Of a stretch of DNA of 64,000 nucleotides, positions 17,982 through 26,646 are shown piece by piece; the first letter of the stretch is position 1, and each line of letters opens with the position of its first letter. The position numbers and the translations under genes are program-made. The notes beneath the pieces are model-generated. The model saw only the letters and a list, made by a program, of their open reading frames with translations. It had not been told where the DNA came from and made no database searches. Origin of the DNA: JAVDCA01 sp963819385. Its GTDB lineage: Bacteria; Pseudomonadota; Alphaproteobacteria; Rhizobiales; Xanthobacteraceae. Location: contig CAWFVV010000002.1 of NCBI GenBank assembly GCA_963819385.1, forward strand, positions 434,001 to 498,000. Direction: 5' to 3'.

Positions 17982-19469
17982 TCAGGGAGTCGGGCGCGGC
18001 GCCGCTTGTGCCTTGATGGCACTCGCGTTCATGCCGCAGAGCGGCAGCAGCTTGGCCAGCGCCGGCATCAGGCCTGCGGTCGACAGCGTCACGGCGAAAT
18101 CGCCGGACTTATCTCCAGACTTGTCGCCGGACTTGGCGGAGGGCTCGGATGATCCGGGCGCGACGGCCGATACGCCGATCAATTCACCTGCCGCAGCGAA
18201 GAAAGCCGGCTGCACATCGGCGGTGCTGATCTCGTATTCGGTCTTGCTTCGGTCGAACGTCATGTACCGGCGCGGCAGCAGGACGCGCACGGTGCCGCCC
18301 GCAGCCAGACGGACGCCGTTCTGGGCCGTCGTCTCGCTCCTCGCGTGCTCGAGCGCGACGTCGACCCGCAGCCGATCCGCCGGACCGCAGGTCAAGTTGA
18401 CCACCGCGTCGCGAAAATCGGCGCCGCCGCCGGCGCGCTCGGCGACGAACGACTTGTGAATCGCGCGCGTCGGCGCGGCCGACAGGCGCCATCCGTCCTC
18501 GACGAAGCTGCGTCGATCGATCTTGAAGCGCCAGATGTCGGCGCGGGTGAGCACGCGGATGTGGTCGTTCGCGATCTCGCGCGCGGCCGCGACGAGCGAC
18601 GGATCGATCCCCATCTCGACGAAGTATCGTCCGAGCCGCTCATAGCTCGCCTCGATGGTGGCGCGCATGACGCGCCCGGGCGGCCGGGCCGAGGCACGAT
18701 CCTCGTTGCCCGCGAACGTGAACGAGGACGAGTGGATGCCGAGCTTCGCGGCCGGCGCGATGTCGCGCACCGCGGCGCCGACGATCGCATAGACGCAGGC
18801 CGAGAAGCACATGGTCGAGGCGGTGTCGAGCTCGGCCAGCAGATCGCGGCCGCCGCGCTTGAGGCGGTCGCAGGCCTCCTCGCGCGACTGCTTGGGGTCG
18901 CATCCTTGCGGGATGGTGCGCGCGACGCCGGCGGTGAGCCCGCGCGCCCGCATCAGGCGCCCGATCGCGAGCGATCCCTCGACCGATCCGCCGGGCGAAT
19001 GAAAGAAGACCGGGAGCCGGCGCTGGCCCAGCCGGTTGAGCAGCAGGCGCAGGCGCGAGGCTGCGCCCGGGTCGATCGCGCCGTCGGCGCCGATCCACTC
19101 GCTGCAGCCCGGGCCGCACGCGTCCACGTCACCGCGGGCGACGAAGAACGCCATCGGCGGCGGCATCGAGGCGGTCTTGGTGTTCGGCCGCGCCGGTGTC
19201 GGCGCCGGCTTGGCCGGTGTCGGCGTGTACGTCGGATGCGCAAGGCGCGGGGCTGGAGACGCGGGGTCGGATGCACCCGAACGGCCGAAGCCTGGTCCCT
19301 TGTCGCCGAGGGCCGGGCGCCCGCGGACCGTGTCCGGCCCTGGGCTCGGCCTGTCGCGGCCGTCCGGCGCGGATGACGCCATGACGCCGGCCATCGGCGC
19401 AAGCGCCGGGGCCTGGGCGCAGAGCGCGCCCAGCAGCGACACAAGAACCATCAGTGATGTGCGCGGCAT
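17982..19469 (-). CDS. Secreted ClpP/crotonase-fold protein, paralogue 2
   Basis: The 495-residue product has a signal peptide (residues 1-24), a disordered proline-rich linker to about 100 and then a domain shared with the gene at 19579. Shared blocks: DACGPGCSEWI, LPVFFHSPGGSVEGSLAIGRLMR, RGLTAGVART, a cysteine pair around CFSACVYAIVGAAVRDI and AKLGIHS. The pattern matches a ClpP-like core (glycine pair, candidate Ser in CFSAC, candidate His in GIHS). The tail has a threefold KSGD repeat encoded by a 12-bp tandem repeat near 18105-18140. Start is ATG 19469. Role unknown; periplasmic. Confidence 0.75.
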   Translation of the reverse strand: MPRTSLMVLVSLLGALCAQAPALAPMAGVMASSAPDGRDRPSPGPDTVRGRPALGDKGPGFGRSGASDPASPAPRLAHPTYTPTPAKPAPTPARPNTKTASMPPPMAFFVARGDVDACGPGCSEWIGADGAIDPGAASRLRLLLNRLGQRRLPVFFHSPGGSVEGSLAIGRLMRARGLTAGVARTIPQGCDPKQSREEACDRLKRGGRDLLAELDTASTMCFSACVYAIVGAAVRDIAPAAKLGIHSSSFTFAGNEDRASARPPGRVMRATIEASYERLGRYFVEMGIDPSLVAAAREIANDHIRVLTRADIWRFKIDRRSFVEDGWRLSAAPTRAIHKSFVAERAGGGADFRDAVVNLTCGPADRLRVDVALEHARSETTAQNGVRLAAGGTVRVLLPRRYMTFDRSKTEYEISTADVQPAFFAAAGELIGVSAVAPGSSEPSAKSGDKSGDKSGDFAVTLSTAGLMPALAKLLPLCGMNASAIKAQAAPRPTP

Positions 19470-19578
19470 GCCCGTCCGGCGGCTGAGACAGGCAGGATAG
19501 CAGTTTGGATTTATGGCCAGAAGACGGCGGACGGCGCCACGCATGCGACGCGCCCGTGGCTTTTTTTCGCGCCGCGAC

Positions 19579-20976
19579 TCAGATGTGCTCGACGGCACTG
19601 CTGCTGACGGGCGGCGCCACGCAGCGGTTGGCGAGCGAGGCCAGTCCCGGGCCGGTATTTTGCGCCGTCACCTTCGCGGCCGGGGCGGACGATGCGGATG
19701 ATGCGGCTGGTACCGATGATGTTGCGGACGTTGGCGTGGCCTCGATCACCATGGCGGTCTCGCGCAGAACCGAGATCGGCAAATATGCGGTGCGGACTTC
19801 GAGCGGCAGCCAGTCGGTGAGCGGCGCGGTCATGACGGCGCGCCCCAGTGGCAGGTCGCTGGTGCCGAACTTCACCCGGAAACGATCCGGCAAGCCGATC
19901 CGCGGGGCGCCGACCTCACGGGCGAACTGCAGGCGCACCGTGTCCGGGGTCGAGCAGCTCACACGCAGCAGGACGCGGCGAAACGCTCCCGCGGCGGGCT
20001 CGCGCCATTGGACGATCTTGACTGCGGCAATGCCGGCGGGCTGATCGACAAATTCCCACAGTCCTTCGATCTGTTCGCGCTGGTCGATCCCGAACGTCAC
20101 GATCTCGTCGCGGCTGAGAAAACGGACGCGATCGCTCGGAATCTTGCGCGCCGCGTCGAGCAGACCAGGCGCAATCCCCATCTCGTGCATATAGGCGGCG
20201 ATCCGATCGTAGTTGCCTTGCAGCGCGCGGCTCTCGACCTTCGGCGCAACATGCGTCGGCGTGGCGGTCACGTGTCCTTTGGCGTCGGTGCGCCGGAGCG
20301 TGAACTTGATCGTCGCCGAGTGGATGCCGAGCTTGGCGCCCGGTCCGATGTCGCGGACGGCGGCGCCGACGACCGAGAACACGCAGGCCGAATTGCACGT
20401 CGCGCTCAGGGTATCGAGAACGGCCACGAGCTCGCGGCCGGAGCGCTCGAGCTTGTCGCAGGCGGGCTCGCGCGCCGCTTTGGGATCGCAGCCGGCCGGC
20501 ACCGTGCGCCCGACGCCCGCCGTCAGTCCGTGCTGGCGCAGCAGGCGACCGATGCCAAGCCCGGCCGTGATGGCGCCGCCGGGCGAATGGAAATAAACCG
20601 GCAGCTTGCGCTTGCCGAGCTTGTTGAGCAGCGCGCGCAGGCGTCCATCCGCGCCGGCATCCATGGTTCCCTCGGCGGCGATCCATTCGTTGCAGCCGGG
20701 CCCGCAGGCGTTGGCGTCGCCCTTGGCGAGGAAAAACACGATCGGCGGCGGCGGTACGGGCGTGGTTGCCGGCTTGACTGCCGGTTTGGTTGCGAGCTTG
20801 GCCGGCGGCACGAAGGGTGGGCCGGGCATGTTCGGCAATGACTGCTCGCTGCCGGCGCCCGCCGGCACGGCGCACGCCAGACCGAAGATGACCGCCGGCG
20901 CGGCCAGCCGGACGGCCGCCGCACGGAAGAATGCGAGAATACCCCACCCCATGCGGCCCAAGGTAGCAAAGCGCAA
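19579..20976 (-). CDS. Secreted ClpP/crotonase-fold protein, paralogue 3
   Basis: A 465-residue protein closely parallel to paralogue 2: leader to about residue 42, proline-rich linker, then ACGPGCNEWIAAEG, LPVYFHSPGGAITAGLGIGRLL, HGLTAGVGRTVPAGCDP, CNSACVFSVVGAAVRDIGPGAKLGIHS. The C-terminal third diverges. The cysteines surrounding the candidate serine are conserved, consistent with a disulfide-stabilised periplasmic enzyme. A start at the second ATG (20952) is equally possible. The gene lies 109 bp upstream of paralogue 2 in the same orientation and the two probably arose by tandem duplication. Confidence 0.75.
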   Translation of the reverse strand: MRFATLGRMGWGILAFFRAAAVRLAAPAVIFGLACAVPAGAGSEQSLPNMPGPPFVPPAKLATKPAVKPATTPVPPPPIVFFLAKGDANACGPGCNEWIAAEGTMDAGADGRLRALLNKLGKRKLPVYFHSPGGAITAGLGIGRLLRQHGLTAGVGRTVPAGCDPKAAREPACDKLERSGRELVAVLDTLSATCNSACVFSVVGAAVRDIGPGAKLGIHSATIKFTLRRTDAKGHVTATPTHVAPKVESRALQGNYDRIAAYMHEMGIAPGLLDAARKIPSDRVRFLSRDEIVTFGIDQREQIEGLWEFVDQPAGIAAVKIVQWREPAAGAFRRVLLRVSCSTPDTVRLQFAREVGAPRIGLPDRFRVKFGTSDLPLGRAVMTAPLTDWLPLEVRTAYLPISVLRETAMVIEATPTSATSSVPAASSASSAPAAKVTAQNTGPGLASLANRCVAPPVSSSAVEHI

Positions 20977-21048
20977 CCTGGAGCTTCAACCGCTTTCCCG
21001 GCAGCCCCCACCGGGAACTCGTCGCGGGCCGCGATGGCTACGGCCCGG

Positions 21049-22014
21049 CTAATCGAGCTTCATGCCGACCGCCTTGATCACCTTGGCGCGCGTCTCCGCC
21101 TGCGCGCGGATGAAAGCGGCGAATTCCTCTGGACTGTTGGCCTTCGCGGGCTCGACGGCGGCGCCGAGCAGGCGCTCGCGCACTTCCGGCAGCGCCATCA
21201 CCTTGTTGAGCGCGGCGCTCAGCCGCTCGATGATCGGGCGCGGCGTGCCGGCCGGCGCCACGATGCTCTGCCAGATGCCGAGGTCGTAGCCCGGATAGGT
21301 CTCCGCTATGGTCGGCAGCTCGGGCGCGAAGCTCAGGCGCTGGGCGCTGGTCAGCGCGAGGATCTTGATCTTGTGGTCGCGGTAGAGCGGCAGCGAGACG
21401 TTCAGGCTCTCCATGCCGAGCGGGATGTCGCCGGCGAGCTCGGCGGTGATCTGCGTGGTGCCGCCTTTGAACGGGACGATCCCCATCTTCACGCCGGCCA
21501 TCATGTTGAGGAGCTCGATCGCGACCTGCGAGGTCGGCGTCGAGTTGCCGATCAGGAAAGTCCCGGGCTTCGTCTTCTCGAGCGCGATCATCTCGGCAAG
21601 CGAATTGGCCGGCACCTTGAGGTTGGCGACCAGCACCGAGGGCACGTTCGCGAGCAGCGCGATCGGAACGAAGTCCCGGCCGGCGTCGTAGGGCAGCTTG
21701 CTGTAGAGGAACGGGTTCATCACCAGCGTGCCGTCGATCGCCATCAGCAGCGTGTAGCCATCAGGATCGGCCTTGGCGACGATCTGCGCGCCGATGATCG
21801 TGTTGGCGCCCGGCCGGTTGTCGATGACGACCGGCTGGCCGAGCTCTTCGGCGAGCTTCTGGCCGACCAGGCGGGCGAGGAAATCCGCCGGCCCGCCGGG
21901 CGCGAACGGAACGACGAGGCGGATCGGGCGCGATGGGTAGGTCTCGGCGCTCGCCGATCCGCCGATGGCCGCGAGGCCGACCAGCACCGCAACGACGAAC
22001 AGCCACCGCTTCAT
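21049..22014 (-). CDS. Bug-family tripartite tricarboxylate transporter binding protein
   Basis: The 321-residue product has a signal peptide (residues 1-23, ending ASA) and the TctC/Bug fold: YPSRPIRLVVPFAPGGPADFLAR, VVIDNRPGANTIIGAQIVAKADPDGYTLL, then VPFKGGTTQ and the PAGTPRPIIERL segment. Bug proteins capture small organic acids or amides for TctAB-type permeases or signalling. No TctAB genes are adjacent, which is common for this greatly expanded family. Start is the ATG at 22014, after a purine-rich site. Confidence 0.9.
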   Translation of the reverse strand: MKRWLFVVAVLVGLAAIGGSASAETYPSRPIRLVVPFAPGGPADFLARLVGQKLAEELGQPVVIDNRPGANTIIGAQIVAKADPDGYTLLMAIDGTLVMNPFLYSKLPYDAGRDFVPIALLANVPSVLVANLKVPANSLAEMIALEKTKPGTFLIGNSTPTSQVAIELLNMMAGVKMGIVPFKGGTTQITAELAGDIPLGMESLNVSLPLYRDHKIKILALTSAQRLSFAPELPTIAETYPGYDLGIWQSIVAPAGTPRPIIERLSAALNKVMALPEVRERLLGAAVEPAKANSPEEFAAFIRAQAETRAKVIKAVGMKLD

Positions 22015-22183
22015 GCGCCGCCTCCCCTCGCTTCGCTCTTTTGCGCAATGGTAGCAGGATCGCGGGCCGGCAGAAGGGCCCCGCATTTCCGGGTTTCCCG
22101 ATCTCGCGGAATCCGCTAAACGAGCCCCCATAAATGACGCTTACCTGCATTCGTAGGCAGCGAGTGAGCAACAGGAGATACCG

Positions 22184-24127
22184 ATGGTCGCGTTGACCTT
22201 TCCGGACGGCGCACGCCGCGAATACCCCGACAACATCACCGGCCTCGATATCGCGAAGGGCATCTCGCCCTCGCTCGCCAAGCGCACGGTCGCGATGGCG
22301 CTCGACGGCGCGGTTGCCGATCTCGGGGATCCGATCAAGAAAGATGCGAAGATCGAGTTCCTCACCCGGGATGATCCGCGCGCGCTCGAGCTCATCCGCC
22401 ACGATGCCGCGCACGTGCTCGCCGAAGCCGTGCAGAGCCTTTGGCCCGGCACCCAGGTCACGATCGGACCGGTGATCGAGAACGGCTTCTACTACGACTT
22501 CTTCCGCAACGAGCCGTTCACGCCGGAGGATTTCCCCGCCATCGAGAAGAAGATGCGCGAGATCATCGCGCGCGACAAACCCTTCACCAAGGAAGTGTGG
22601 TCGCGCGACGAGACCAAGAAGGTCTTTCGCGACAAGGGCGAGATGTTCAAGGTCGAGCTGGTCGATGCGATCCCGGCCGACCAGCAGATCAACATCTACA
22701 AGCAGGGGGATTGGTTCGACCTCTGCCGCGGCCCGCACATGACCTCGACGGGCAAGATCGGCGATGGGTTCAAGCTCATGAAGGTCGCGGGCGCGTATTG
22801 GCGCGGCGACGCCAAGAACCCGATGCTGACCCGCATCTACGGCACCGCCTTCGCGAAGAAGGAGGAGCTCGACGCCTATCTCAAGCAACTCGAGGAAGCC
22901 GAGAAGCGCGACCATCGCCGGCTCGGCCGCGAGATGGATCTCTTCCACTTCCAGGAGGAGGCGCCGGGCTCGGTGTTCTGGCATCCGAAAGGCTGGACGC
23001 TGTTTCAGCAGCTCGAGGGTTATATCCGCCGCCGCCAGCGGGACTACGGCTTCGTCGAGGTGAACTCGCCGCAGATGATGGACCGCGAGATGTGGGTCAC
23101 GACCGGCCACATCCCGACCTACAACGACATGATGTTCCTCACCGCCAAGCGCGAGGAGGACGAGCGCGTCTACGCCATCAAGCCGATGAACTGCCCGGGC
23201 CATGTGCAGATCTTCAAGAACGGGCTCAAGTCGTATCGCGATCTGCCGATGAAGATCGCCGAGTTCGGCAAGGTGCACCGCTTCGAGCCGTCGGGCGCGC
23301 TGCACGGGCTGATGCGGGTGCGCGCCTTCACGCAGGACGACGCGCACATCTTCATCACCGAGGCGCAGATCGCCGAGGAGTCGCTCAAGGTCAACGACCA
23401 GATCCTCGGCATCTACGCCGACTTCGGCTTCGACGACGTCCGCATCAAGTTCTCCGACCGCCCCGACAAGCGCATCGGCAACGATGCGGTGTGGGACAAG
23501 GCGGAAGGCGCGCTGATGGCGGCGCTCGAGGCGTCGGGGCGGCCGTGGACGTTGAATAAAGGCGAAGGGGCATTCTACGGGCCGAAGCTCGAATACGTGC
23601 TGCGCGACGCGATCGGACGCGACTGGCAGTGCGGCACCGTGCAGGTCGACCTCAACCTGCCGGGCCGGCTCGGCGCGTTCTACATCGACGAGCATTCCAA
23701 CAAGGTGACGCCCGTGATGCTGCATCGCGCGATGTTCGGCTCGCTCGAGCGCTTCACCGGCATTCTCATCGAGCATTATGCGGGGCACTTCCCGCTGTGG
23801 CTCTCGCCCGTGCAGGCCGTGGTCGCCACCATCACGTCGGACGCCGACGATTACGCGCGCGAGGTCGTCGCGCATGCGCGGCGCGCGGGCCTGCGCGTCG
23901 AGGCGGACCTGCGCAACGAGAAGATCAACTACAAGGTTCGCGAACACTCGCTCGCCAAGGTCCCGGCGCTGCTCGTGGTCGGCAAGAAGGAGGCGGCCGA
24001 GCGCACCGTCTCGATCCGCCGCCTCGGCCGGGAGGGCCAGAACGTGATGGGCGTGGACCTTGCGCTACAGGCACTCGCCGACGAGGCCATCGCGCCCGAT
24101 GTGCGGCGCGAGAAGAAGGCGGCATAG
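22184..24127 (+). CDS. thrS: Threonine--tRNA ligase
   Basis: The 647-residue class II synthetase shows the full domain order: TGS domain (residues 1-60), editing domain with HDAAH at 73-77 and DLCRGPHM, catalytic core (motif 1 region, the KPMNCPGHV zinc/threonine site, motif 2 RFEPSGALHGLMRVRAFTQDDAHIF, motif 3 near MLHRAMFGSLERF) and the anticodon-binding domain. Start ATG 22184 follows 'caggag'. The 169-bp leader shows no T-box or obvious leader peptide. It is cytoplasmic and essential. Confidence 0.97.
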   Translation: MVALTFPDGARREYPDNITGLDIAKGISPSLAKRTVAMALDGAVADLGDPIKKDAKIEFLTRDDPRALELIRHDAAHVLAEAVQSLWPGTQVTIGPVIENGFYYDFFRNEPFTPEDFPAIEKKMREIIARDKPFTKEVWSRDETKKVFRDKGEMFKVELVDAIPADQQINIYKQGDWFDLCRGPHMTSTGKIGDGFKLMKVAGAYWRGDAKNPMLTRIYGTAFAKKEELDAYLKQLEEAEKRDHRRLGREMDLFHFQEEAPGSVFWHPKGWTLFQQLEGYIRRRQRDYGFVEVNSPQMMDREMWVTTGHIPTYNDMMFLTAKREEDERVYAIKPMNCPGHVQIFKNGLKSYRDLPMKIAEFGKVHRFEPSGALHGLMRVRAFTQDDAHIFITEAQIAEESLKVNDQILGIYADFGFDDVRIKFSDRPDKRIGNDAVWDKAEGALMAALEASGRPWTLNKGEGAFYGPKLEYVLRDAIGRDWQCGTVQVDLNLPGRLGAFYIDEHSNKVTPVMLHRAMFGSLERFTGILIEHYAGHFPLWLSPVQAVVATITSDADDYAREVVAHARRAGLRVEADLRNEKINYKVREHSLAKVPALLVVGKKEAAERTVSIRRLGREGQNVMGVDLALQALADEAIAPDVRREKKAA

Positions 24128-24141
24128 ACAGATGTGATGAT

Positions 24142-24213
24142 GTAGCCCGCATGGAGCGCAGCGGAATGCGGGGATGGCTGGTCCCGGATTTCGCTGCGCT
24201 CCATCCGGGCTAC
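24142..24213. repeat. Interspersed GTAGCCCG inverted repeat
   Basis: 'gtagcccgcatggagcgcag' (24142-24161) pairs with 'ctgcgctccatccgggctac' (ending 24213) with one mismatch. It lies between the convergent thrS and antitoxin genes and could serve as a terminator for both. Similar GTAGCCCGGATGGAGC palindromes are dispersed in related genomes. Confidence 0.75.
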
Positions 24214-24224
24214 GAAGTTGCAAG

Positions 24225-24515
24225 CTAGACGGCGACCTTTAGCTTCAACCCCAACGCTCGCATCACCTTCAGGACCGTTGCAAATTCAGGGTTGCCTTCC
24301 GGCGACAGGGCCTTGTAGAGGCTCTCGCGACCCAAGCCTGCTGCCTGCGCGATCTGCGTCATGCCTTTGGCGCGTGCGATCACGCCAAGCGCATGGGCGA
24401 TCAATGCTGGATCCCCGTCTTCGAACACCGCTTCCAGGTAATTGGCGATGTCCTCGTCGGTCTTAAGATGCGCTGCAGAATCCCACGGAACGGTTTTTGT
24501 CTTCATTGTTGCCAT
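24225..24515 (-). CDS. HigA-like addiction module antidote protein
   Basis: A 96-residue DNA-binding antitoxin: N-terminal toxin-binding arm (DEDIANYLEAVFEDGDP) and a helix-turn-helix (GMTQIAQAAGLGRESLYKALS) followed by PEFATVLKVMRALGLKL, the standard form of the 'putative addiction module antidote' family. It neutralises the adjacent RelE-superfamily toxin and represses their shared promoter. The ATG at 24515 follows 'aggag' and lies 8 bp after the corrected toxin stop, giving toxin-first order, as in higBA. Confidence 0.9.
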   Translation of the reverse strand: MATMKTKTVPWDSAAHLKTDEDIANYLEAVFEDGDPALIAHALGVIARAKGMTQIAQAAGLGRESLYKALSPEGNPEFATVLKVMRALGLKLKVAV

Positions 24516-24523
24516 GGGACCTC

Positions 24524-24810
24524 CTAAAGATCGCGTGACAGTTGCTGGGCAGTCTTGATGTCACGATCCTGCGAACCTTTGTCGCCACCCGCGAGGAGCA
24601 CGACAACCGTCGCGCGTTGCACGAAATACACGCGGTAGCCGGGACCATAGTCGACTCGCATTTCCGAGACCCCCCGCCGACGGATTTAACGTCGCCTGGA
24701 TTTCCGATTGCCAGCCTATCGATGCGCGCTTGGATGCGTGCCTTTGCGCGTCCGTCGCACAGGCCGGAAAACCAGCGATCGAACAGGTCGGTTTGCCTGA
24801 TTTCGATCAC
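24524..24810 (-). pseudogene. RelE/HigB-type toxin with a one-base frameshift
   Basis: The first part reads VIEIRQTDLFDRWFSGLCDGRAK and GNPGDVKSVGGG; after a homopolymer at 24670-24675 (six C on the plus strand, seven expected) the next frame gives SEMRVDYGPGYRVYFVQ and VLLAGGDKGSQDRDI to a TAG at 24524. Together they make a normal 95-residue mRNA-interferase-type toxin. The break may be a real inactivating slip or a sequencing miscount in the run. The GTG at 24810 is preferred because the operator lies just upstream; an ATG at 24843 would put the operator in coding sequence. Confidence 0.8.
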
Positions 24811-24817
24811 GCTAGAA

Positions 24818-24835
24818 TGTATCCTATCGGATACA
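24818..24835. promoter_or_regulatory. Operator palindrome of the toxin-antitoxin module
   Basis: Perfect 7-bp arms tgtatcc and ggataca flank a 4-bp centre. The palindrome lies 8 bp upstream of the toxin GTG, inside a possible promoter on the minus strand (ttgtgt at 24838-24833, tacatt nearer the gene). This is the expected position for autorepression by the antitoxin. Confidence 0.7.
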
Positions 24836-24927
24836 CAATTCAAGGGGGTCGGGCTACGACGCTAACTGTGAGGTTTTTCGTGATTTCGCTGCCGCCCCCG
24901 TAGGTGGGCCGCCGCGGCCGGCCGCTC

Positions 24928-25932
24928 TCAGCGCGCCAGCACCTCGATCTCGCCATCGACGCCGGTGATCACCTTGAAGGTGCGTTGGTAGATCTTCCCG
25001 TCGTTGCGGGCGACCGCGCGGTACTCGCCTTCGGCGAGGACCACCTTCGGGAAGGCGCCGCCGATCGCGCGCACGATCTCGTCGCCGCCCGGGGTGAGCA
25101 CCGACCACGTCGTGTTGGCGAGCGCCTCGCCGCCCTGCTCGCCCACCAGCTTGAGCGTGATCATCGCGGCGCGATGCGTCACCGTCACGTCGGTGAGCTT
25201 GCCGGCGCGCACGCGGATGTCGGAGCGCACGATCGAGTTGAACTCGCCGTAGTTCGAGACGATGTAATAGGTGCCCTCCGGCACGACCACGACCTCGCCG
25301 GTCGTCACGCCGGCCGCAATCGGCCGCTTGTCGCTCGAGTCGAACTGGCTGCCCGGGAAGATGTCGAACGAAATCTGTCCTACCGGGATCTTCACGTCGC
25401 CGACGCGGCCCTCGAGCCGCAGGCCGCCGGCCGGAATCTCGAACACCTCACGCGTGACCTCGGAGCGCAGGTGCACGGCCTTGGCGGCACTGGCGAGGCC
25501 GAACGTGACCTCCACCACATAGTCCCCGGCCGGCAGCGCGAAGGTCGGCGTCGGGGACTTGTCTTCCTTGATGGGACGGAAGGCGCCGCTCTGGTCGGGC
25601 CGCACCGGATAGATGCGCCACACCAGGTTGGCGTTGATCGGCTGGGCGAAATCGCGGCCGTAGCGCGCGCTGAGCATCAGCCCGACCTGGCCGACCGGAA
25701 TGGTGGCGGACGGGGCCGCGAGCGGCGGTCCGGGCACTTGCTGTGTCGGATTGGGCTGCACCAGCGTCTGGCCGGGGCCGATCGCACCGCCCCCGCCGCC
25801 CGCCGGCGCGAACTGCTGCATCGGCATCAGCGAACGCGTCTGCGCGAACGAAATGCCCGGCAACAGCGCGGCGGCCAATATGGCGACCATCACGCAGCGC
25901 AACCGCACGCCAATTCCCCCTGCCCTGCTCAT
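24928..25932 (-). CDS. Exported hypothetical protein, beta-rich
   Basis: The 334-residue product has a signal peptide (residues 1-30, ending SFA), a glycine/proline linker and then several immunoglobulin-like or carboxypeptidase-regulatory-like beta repeats: GDYVVEVTFGLASAAK, EGTYYIVSNYGEFNS and EGEYRAVARNDGK share a 'EG.Y.v...' pattern. These suggest three tandem beta-sandwich modules binding a ligand or partner in the periplasm. No catalytic motif was seen. Start is the ATG at 25932. Confidence 0.7.
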   Translation of the reverse strand: MSRAGGIGVRLRCVMVAILAAALLPGISFAQTRSLMPMQQFAPAGGGGGAIGPGQTLVQPNPTQQVPGPPLAAPSATIPVGQVGLMLSARYGRDFAQPINANLVWRIYPVRPDQSGAFRPIKEDKSPTPTFALPAGDYVVEVTFGLASAAKAVHLRSEVTREVFEIPAGGLRLEGRVGDVKIPVGQISFDIFPGSQFDSSDKRPIAAGVTTGEVVVVPEGTYYIVSNYGEFNSIVRSDIRVRAGKLTDVTVTHRAAMITLKLVGEQGGEALANTTWSVLTPGGDEIVRAIGGAFPKVVLAEGEYRAVARNDGKIYQRTFKVITGVDGEIEVLAR

Positions 25933-26057
25933 GCGCCGCCCTTGTCGATCCCAATCAGGGCAATTTCATGCCACGGCCCCACCCGGGCCCCTTTCTCGCC
26001 ACGCCCGGCCATGATACGCGCAAACCCCGACTGCCCCACGATTTTTTCGAGCCAGAT

Positions 26058-26624
26058 ATGCGTGATGCCCTGGATTTGTTGAAGACCCGCCGATCGGTCA
26101 AGCCGGTCGAACTCGCGGGTCCCGGCCTCACGGCGCTGGAGATCGACACGCTGCTCACCGTCGCGTCGCGCGTGCCCGATCACGGCAAGCTCGTGCCGTG
26201 GCGCTTCATCGTGTTCGACGGCGATGCACGGCTTGCGGCCGGCGACGCCATTGCCAAGGCGTTTCGCGCCAAATATCCCGAGGCCGCGCCCGACCAGGTC
26301 GAGTACGAGAGGAAGCGCCTGGCGCGCGCGCCGCTGGTGATCGCGGTGGTGAGCCGCGCCGCGCCGCACGTGAAGATCCCCGAATGGGAGCAGGTGCTCT
26401 CCGCCGGCGCGGCCGCCATGAGCCTTGTCTTCGCGGCGCACGCGCTCGGCTTCGCGGCGAACTGGATCACCGAATGGTACGCCTACGATCGCACGGTGCT
26501 CGACGCGCTCAGGCTCGCGCCGCACGAGAAGATCGCCGGCTTCGTCCACATCGGCCGCGCCGCGCCGGCCGAGGACCGGCCGCGCCCGCCGCTCGCGACC
26601 ATTGTCACGCGCTACGGCCATTAG
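26058..26624 (+). CDS. Nitroreductase family protein
   Basis: The 188-residue FMN enzyme has LLKTRRSVKPVELAGP at the FMN-phosphate site, SRVPDHGKLVPWRFIVFDG and LGFAANWITEWYAYD, as in YdjA-type nitroreductases. It likely uses NAD(P)H to reduce nitro or related groups. The ATG at 26058 begins the first conserved helix. It is followed after 22 bp by a flavin reductase gene, and both may share a flavin-linked role. Confidence 0.9.
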   Translation: MRDALDLLKTRRSVKPVELAGPGLTALEIDTLLTVASRVPDHGKLVPWRFIVFDGDARLAAGDAIAKAFRAKYPEAAPDQVEYERKRLARAPLVIAVVSRAAPHVKIPEWEQVLSAGAAAMSLVFAAHALGFAANWITEWYAYDRTVLDALRLAPHEKIAGFVHIGRAAPAEDRPRPPLATIVTRYGH

Positions 26625-26646
26625 CGCGCCAAGGAAAAGAGCACCG

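Noticed and set aside
22015..22183. T-box or leader-peptide attenuator before thrS
   Set aside because: No T-box consensus, threonine-rich leader or terminator hairpin could be found in the 169-bp leader.
21761..23947. 728-codon open frame on the minus strand opposite thrS
   Set aside because: It lies wholly antisense to a clearly conserved thrS; arginine-, leucine- and aspartate-rich composition is typical of high-GC shadow frames and no domain is seen.
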